Assembly (NCBI GenBank): GCA_964017235.1
Contig: OZ024931.1
Location: forward strand, 21,552,189 to 21,616,188
Direction of reading: 5' to 3'
Length of the DNA stretch: 64,000 nucleotides
DNA from: Sabellastarte sp. h YS-2021
Taxonomy: Eukaryota; Annelida; Polychaeta; Sabellida; Sabellidae
Shown: positions 58,195 through 64,000 of the stretch, piece by piece
Layout of the letters: each line of letters opens with the position of its first letter
Position numbering within the stretch: the stretch's first letter is position 1
Notes under the pieces: model-generated
Database searches by the model: none
What the model saw: the letters and a program-made list of their open reading frames with translations, nothing else
Told to the model about the DNA's origin: nothing
Position numbers and translations under genes: made by a program

Positions 58195-58600
58195 ATTTAT
58201 GTTTTTATGGCGTTTTCATTTGTCTATCTGTTTGTTTGTGTTCAAGATAACTCCAAAAATAATGATAGGATCTTCCTTGAAGTTTTGCATGTGGTTAGGG
58301 ACTGACCAAAGGAAGATTTAATTAAATTCTGGGAAAGATCCAGATCATATTCTGGATACAAAAAAATCCAAATTTTAGAAGGTCCCATTAATAGTTTTCT
58401 CAATGACTTTGGCTTTCTGCTTGTCATTACTCCTACTTAGTATTGCAAAGATCTTTATGATTTTTTTGTATGTGGCCAGTGCTTGGCCCCAGGAAAAATA
58501 GATTGCATTTTGGGAAATATCTGGATTCTACACTGGATACATAAAATATATCAAATTTTGGGAAACATTCCTCTGGTGGTGGTATGAGCTCTGTGAGTGT
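58195..58600. repeat. old interspersed repeat, copy B
   Basis: Shares the order of phrases with 47580-47960 (GACCAAAGGAAGA, CATATTCTGG, TGGCTTTCTGCTTG). No ORF. Also loosely related to 25190-25680. Confidence 0.5.
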
Positions 58601-59063
58601 TTTCCATTCTAAGACATTAAAAACAGATGCATTAAACAATCTGATTGAGGCTTCTAGAAACAATAGTGGCCAAAACAGTTAAAATAATAATATTCATTGG
58701 TACATTATGATCACTGATTGCTTACTTAAAGAAGTATTTCCTATGTAATCACCATTTGTGTCCAATCTAATGTAATCAGACATCGATTGCAAATTAATCT
58801 TTGGTACTTGTGGATTTGAAGGTGCATAGAAGAGAACAATTATACAGAATTGTATGACTATAACAAGCATCTCCTCAACCACAGAGATGCTAAGAGACAA
58901 ACATAGTCAACAGGGAAATGAAGGACCTGTTGTATATTGTATATTTATAGTATAGACCTTATGCATTCCCTGATATAGGTGGAAACCCCCAATGTTATTG
59001 TAAACAGAGCACACAGCACTCATTGTTGTAGGAAGACTTTTTGTGTGATGGGAATTCAAATCT

Positions 59064-59690
59064 GGGAAATTGGCCTCCTAGAAAAATGGCCTCCCCCAAA
59101 TTAGTGGGGGTAGAAAATTGGTCTCCCTGAAGTTTTTTTTATGATAATAAAAAATGTCCAGGTATTTAAATCATTCTTCATTGTAAATTTAATAATGTAA
59201 TTTTAAAATAAAAAAAAATAAAACAGGAAATATGCAAACAAGTATTCGACGTAAACGATCAAAGGTACTCTTTCTGTAATTTTCATTCAAATTTCTATTC
59301 AGGATTACAAAATCAAAGATTTTAAATTCCTTTGTTTAACTACTGAGGATTAAAGAATAATAATAATGTTCCTGTATGTACCTTGTGGCATTTAATTTCA
59401 AAGACATGTATGTGATTGAACTATACTCAGGAGCCATTCAAATACTTACTCAGGATTACAAGACCAAAGGTTTAATTCCTTTATGTAACTACTCAGGATT
59501 AAAAACTTAAAGAAACGTTCCTTTGGCCACTTAATTCTGAAAGAAATGTGAAACACTTTTTCATTTAGACTATATTTATGCCTACCATATTATTCATTAT
59601 CATGAAGAAATAAAGTTCAGGGAAGCCAATTTTCCACCCCCACGAATTCGGGGAGGCCAATTTTCCAGGAGGCCAATATTCCAAAACTTA
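59064..59690. mobile_element. fold-back / MITE-like element with TIRs of about 65 bp
   Basis: The left arm 59064-59130 (AATTGGCCTCCTAGAAAAAT, CCCCCAAATTAGTGGGGGT, GAAAATTGGTCTCCCTGAA) pairs with the right arm 59616-59690. The interior is AT-rich with two loose direct repeats (AGGATTACAA... at 59301 and 59453). No ORF. It sits just upstream of the Harbinger remnant. Confidence 0.7.
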
Positions 59691-60124
59691 AGCATTTTAA
59701 CCCAATGGGGGTGTTCTACTAGAACCAATCCTATAACTGCTCTAGGGTGGGTTGCAAAAGTTGTGGAATCGGGGATGAAAGCCACAAAAAAGCATGTGAA
59801 AATGCTGGGTCGGTTACATCTCTCCGACAGGACGTAGTATATACTGAAATCCTGGAGTTGGAATCCAGAGTCGGGACCAAAACTATACAAACTCCCCTGG
59901 GCTGGCAAAAAACCATCGTTTCTCACTGCAAAGATGCCTGCTACACATCACAGGGAAATTCTAGATCGGCTTAGGGTACTCTCGGTTTTTATTGAGTTTA
60001 ATAATTTGATTTGCATCATGATGAAAAGACAGAGAAGGAACACATTTGAACCCAGCACCATCACCTGCCCTACAGCCACCACCAAAGCCTTAGTGCCAGC
60101 CAGCCCCCAAGAGAAGAAGAAAGC

Positions 60125-60976
60125 CACCAAACTCCTAACTCATGCCATAGATCCTTCAAAGACAAGAAAAGGATGCAACATATAACCTCCTGGCCAACCT
60201 CACACACTCTGACATCCCAGGATACCAGCATTTTATCAGGATGATACCTGCCTTTTTCGACCTCATCCAAGAATACTTACACCATCGAAGCATATCGCCA
60301 TGTAGAAGCCAAAGAAATATCACGCAGTGACTATTACAACTACAAGGGCTTCTTTTCCCTGGTTGTTCTGGCCCTGGTTGATGCAGAATAAAGGTTCCTG
60401 TGGATAGTCTGTGAGTCAAGTGGTTCCTGCTCAGATGCACAGATTTTCAACAGAAGCGATTTAAGGGAGAAGATCGAAGATGGCAGCTTGGGGCTTCTGG
60501 TACCTGAACCCCTGGTTGAGGGAGGGCCAGAGTTACACTACTTCTTGCTGGGTGATGACGGATTTGCCTTAATGTCATGGATGGTGAAACCCTACAGCAG
60601 AAGGCAACTGACAAGGGTAGAAAGAATAGCCAACTATAGGATCTCCATATGCAAGAGGGTGGTGGAAAACGCCTTAGGAATATTAGTGAGCCGGTTCAGG
60701 GTACTACTGGGCACTATGGAGCAAAGGCCAAGGGTTGTCAGAGACATTGTGTTTACGTGTGTGGTGTTGCATAACATGCTGAGGACATGTTACGGTGGGG
60801 CAGACAGGGCACCAACCCCAGCAAATGTTGTAGCGGCCAAACAAAATGAACAGGCGGTGTACGTCCCAAATGAGAACTACAGGAATCTTTTGAGGGAGGC
60901 CAAACACCAACAAGAACTAGTGAAAGACTACTTCAATCATGTGGGGGCATTGGCTGGGCAGGAGGACAGGATCTGA
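60125..60976 (+). pseudogene. PIF/Harbinger transposase (HARBI1-like), internally deleted
   Basis: Shifting frames hold the N-terminal block NLLANLTHSDIPGYQHFIRM, then, after a deletion of most of the helix-turn-helix/linker region, SDYYNYKGFFSLVVLALVDA, a stop (TAA at 60389), RFLWIVCESSGSCSDAQIFN, LLGDDGFALMSWMVKPYSRR and KRVVENALGILVSRFR. These are DDE_Tnp_4 landmarks: the second Asp (GDDGF) and the Glu (VVENALG) are present. The first Asp (IDGKH-type motif) is damaged by a small deletion near 60282. The last 162 codons (60488-60973) are open. Confidence 0.85.
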
Positions 60977-60979
60977 GAT

Positions 60980-61670
60980 GTGTCAACCGACAATCCTTGG
61001 GGCAGAAGCTGGCATCTATCAGTCCTTTTCAGGACTACTATCAGTTCTTTTCAGGACTAACCAATTACTCCAAGAACTTTTATTTAAGCTGGTGTTGCTC
61101 AAACTTCCAACAAATTTCCAAAGAAATCCAATTCATTTCCAACAAGTTATGTCCAAATGACCCCCCCCCCCCCCTTAAATGTAAAATTTCTAAATATTTT
61201 TTCAATTATTTTTGCACAAAATTGCAAGATATTTTAAAGTTCAAAATCTGCAAAATATCTTAGGGGAAACTAAAAGTTGCTCAAAGGGTCAAAGGTCACA
61301 AGGTCGAATCCAAAGGTCAAAATATTCCCCATAATGTCAGACCTTCTTTGAAGTATAATTTTTTTATATACATTTTTAATTTGGGGGGCAGGCCAAAATG
61401 TCATTGCCTTTGCCCCAGATTTTCCCACACTTTGTTAAAGTTTATTATCAATTTTTTTTTCTTTTTAAAATTTTGTTTCCAAAGTTGTTAAAGTTTTTTT
61501 TTATTAATTTTTTTTTTATTAATTTTTTTCAAAACTGTCAAAGTTCCAAACATTTTAACGTTCTTTTTTAAAAGTTAACATTCTTTTGAAAAGTTTTTTA
61601 ACTTCAAACTTTTCTTGAATCACACACTCATTCATTCATTCATATTGTTTTTGTGCTTGGGGCCAGTGTT
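60980..61670. other. low-complexity spacer of the Harbinger element
   Basis: Contains a C16 run near 61159-61175 and long T tracts (61440-61540). No ORF. Confidence 0.4.
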
Positions 61671-62088
61671 TTATGTGGGGTGGTGTAATGCTTCTTGTTT
61701 GGGAATTTTTTTTTTTTTGAACAGCAGCTGATAAATTGTTTTTGGAAGATTCGGGTGGTCCTGAAAAGGACATTTAAATTGTTTACAGCAGTGGTCCTGA
61801 AAAGGGCTGATTGGAGGCATGGCAGTGGTTCTACTGCGGCTGCTGTTTGGTGTCAGCTGACTGCAGAGGAAGCTGGGGCAGGGCTGCTGGCTGCTGATGT
61901 TCTTGCTGTGAGGCGTAGGTGGTTGGAGAAGAGGCAGCTGGTGCTGGGGTGTCAGCTGGTGTGTCAATCTGTTGGTAGCTCATCACAGACTGAAGATTTT
62001 TAAAGAGGAGCTTTGTCATGGTCAATATGAATGTAAGTGGTCTTGAAGGTCCAGCCTGTTGGTCATCAATGACTAGGAAGGAAGTCGG

Positions 62089-62647
62089 CTACCCTCTGGA
62101 TAGCTGTTGCTGTGTTTTGCTTGCACTTGGCTCTGCTGAGTGGGTTGGATGACTTGGCTTGAAGGAATCTGTGTCTCCGGGATGGTTAAGATGTATTCCC
62201 TTGCACACTTTGACAGACAGCTTGTGACTGTTGGAGAAATGCTCCCAGAGACACTCCTTCCTTACTTTGTCCTTGAAATGTTCATTAGTCTTGTCGTACA
62301 ACTCCTCGTTGTCCTTCATGAAGTCCACAATAGCTTCCTCGTCCAAGTCCGTCAGGTAGATGTAGGTCATGTGATTGTGATGGTCCCACCTCTCCTTGAG
62401 CCTCTGTTTCTGTGTCACTTTTCTCGATTCTGGGCCTTTTTTCTTGAACTCCCTCCTCCTGCAAGTGTTTCTCCGCACTTGCCTCCTCCTCCCTCTGTTG
62501 CTGTTGGTGTGCATCCTTCCTTTCTCTTGCCTCCCTTTCATCCTTCCTCCACTAAACATCTGCTGCTGTGTCCCCCAGCTCAAATTTAGAAACACTGTCA
62601 GTGGGAGCTTCTATGTTTCTCACTCTTCTGCCTTTCTTAGGATCCAT
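62089..62647 (-). pseudogene. Harbinger-associated MADF/Myb-like protein (broken)
   Basis: The ATG at 62647 begins MDPKKGRRVRNIEAPTDSVS, reaches a TAG, continues with a Glu/Gln/Arg-rich coil (WRKDEREAR..., QQQQREEEASAEKHLQEEG), then changes frame to WDHHNHMTYIYLTDLDEEAI and KDNEELYDKTNEHFKDKVRK plus ECLWEHFSNSHKLSVKVCK. The last part is a MADF-type DNA-binding domain. PIF/Harbinger elements carry such a second gene beside the transposase. Here the two are convergent, 1.1 kb apart. The Pro/Gln-rich minus-strand text at 62025-61671 may be its C-terminal tail. Confidence 0.75.
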
Positions 62648-64000
62648 TGTCAAATAATAATCAGCGTTCTTGTAAAAAACAAAAGCCTAAAAACAACAGT
62701 CAGCCAACTTCTAAAACTCAACACTGCCCTAGATCATTGTAAAAAACAATCTCCTATTCTTGAAACACTGCCAGACGTAAGTCGTTGGATGCCAGATTCT
62801 ATATGATGTATTTTCCACACCGACTCGCCTTATATAGTCACAGATTTCATCAGAAGACAAGCTATGGGTAGTTATAAATGAAGCCGGCTTGTCCTACACA
62901 GTTCCTGGTTTTTCTGTTGTCTAACCGTCTTGTCAGTTTTGTGTTACAGCTTGTCTGTATGTTTTCACAGCTTTTCCTGCTGACATGATACCGACTCTAT
63001 GGTTGAAGACTGGGAGACTTCCCATCTTTACTGGATGTGTCCAAGTCAGGTTGGTTATGTTTATGACAGGCCTGTTTACTTTCAAGTACAGTCGGTTTGT
63101 GTTCACAGACTGTCTGATGGTGGAGTGCTGGTACTTAACCAAGACACGACAGCAAGTTTTTCAAGGCAAGACAATAACAGTATTGGACAAGACGGTAAGT
63201 GTATACCGACAATCAATAGAGATCCACGACAGGATGGTTTCCAGGTGGGCGGAGACACAGTCTGGATACAGAGTCGTGGGGGGTTGGTGAAATATCAAAC
63301 TTGTTTGAAATTTTGCCGATCCACCACAATAACCGGGAAACTACAAACAACCATAACCGACTCATTACTCCCAACCTTCAAAAAATACCTAGTTACTGAC
63401 AAGTCGGCTCCAGTGGAACACCCCCAAAAACTATTTGTTCATACTGTTTTAAAAGATATACATTAATAAATCTTAAAATACACATTGTAAACAATATACT
63501 TGGACAACAGTTGTTGAATGCACTGCAAGTAAAAGAAACACTATTTGAAAAGAATTGGGAACATTTCAAAACTGTATTGAATCCTTTGTTAGAGACAAAA
63601 GATACAGATGAAACTGAACTCTTTTTTCTTCCTTTTTTTCTTTTTTTTTTGGCAAATTTGTATACAGAGTCACAGCTGTCACAGCAATTTAATTAAATTG
63701 TATTACTCTGGTCTGGCATGTTGGACAACAAATGGTTTCACAAGAAACAAGATGTGTGTTTAGTCTAATAGTTGGTAAAAAACACAGGTTCAGTAGTGAA
63801 AGTATTTCAAGATTTACATATTCTCTTTTGTAATTGATGGCAATCTGCTGAAACATAGATTTTGAATTTAAAATAAAAGAATCTATGAAACAATCTGAGT
63901 GGAATGCCTATCCAGATTTGGCTCAGTATGTCTTTCATAGTGTAGGGCATGTTACTCCTATGAAAAAAGTCCTTAATTCTCTTATCTTGCAGTGGGTGAT
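62648..64000. other. no gene recognised
   Basis: The 155-codon + strand ORF at 62999-63466 and its neighbours have no recognisable domain and look like chance ORFs in less AT-rich DNA. The remainder is AT-rich. Confidence 0.3.

Noticed and set aside
62140-62589. 149-codon + strand ORF
   Set aside because: Shadow of the minus-strand MADF-like frame; hydrophobic bias and no motif.
62999-63466. 155-codon + strand ORF
   Set aside because: No recognisable domain, and several overlapping frames are open here; probably chance.

Overview
This is animal (metazoan) DNA: AT-rich, with small exons between long introns, canonical GT/AG splice sites, and many transposable-element remnants. DIRS, CR1/L2-like and L1-like LINEs, PIF/Harbinger, mariner and pogo MITEs, a 5S-derived repeat and tandem arrays of about 146-147 bp together suggest a marine invertebrate. 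A mollusc or another lophotrochozoan is most likely, because the arrays resemble the pearl-like repeats known from bivalves. The species cannot be fixed from sequence alone.

Two host genes are recognisable, arranged tail to tail. (1) On the + strand at 4467-16955 are the last six coding exons of an RBFOX-type splicing regulator, followed by a long AT-rich 3' region; its RRM exons lie left of the window. (2) On the - strand at 53932-24940 is a complete 11-exon lifeguard (LFG/TMBIM, GRINA/FAIM2-like) gene. I reconstructed it junction by junction to an uninterrupted 345-aa reading frame with a Pro/Gln-rich N terminus and about seven membrane helices.

The introns are crowded with mobile DNA. RBFOX introns hold a 147-bp tandem array inside a TIR-bounded element (5402-6744) and a mariner-type MITE (15472-15695). 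The 11-kb last lifeguard intron holds a satellite of about 154 bp, a 5-kb DIRS retrotransposon inserted in that satellite (27180-32198, tyrosine recombinase ORF intact, RT/RNase H broken), a second broken DIRS copy, twin 312-bp repeats and an exact 146-bp array ending in a hairpin tail. Other lifeguard introns hold a candidate solo LTR, tRNA-derived fragments, MITEs, an L1-like LINE split by a DNA element, a CR1/L2-like LINE 3' end, more 146-bp-type repeats, and a palindromic fold-back element. From 54 to 64 kb there are only repeats: 5S-derived and tRNA-derived sequence, a fold-back element, and a decayed PIF/Harbinger pair (transposase on +, MADF-like protein on -).

Most worth checking: a candidate 34-nt exon that is phase-equivalent to the 55-nt RBFOX exon, with TGCATG (the RBFOX binding site) just upstream of both; two in-frame tandem donor pairs in the same gene; a short shared core, roughly TATA-A/T-CTC-g-AAAC, in at least four otherwise different repeat families; and the 146-bp array, which strings together direct repeats of AGGTCA (DR0, DR8, DR1, DR5). 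All coordinates were read by eye; no alignment or database search was run.
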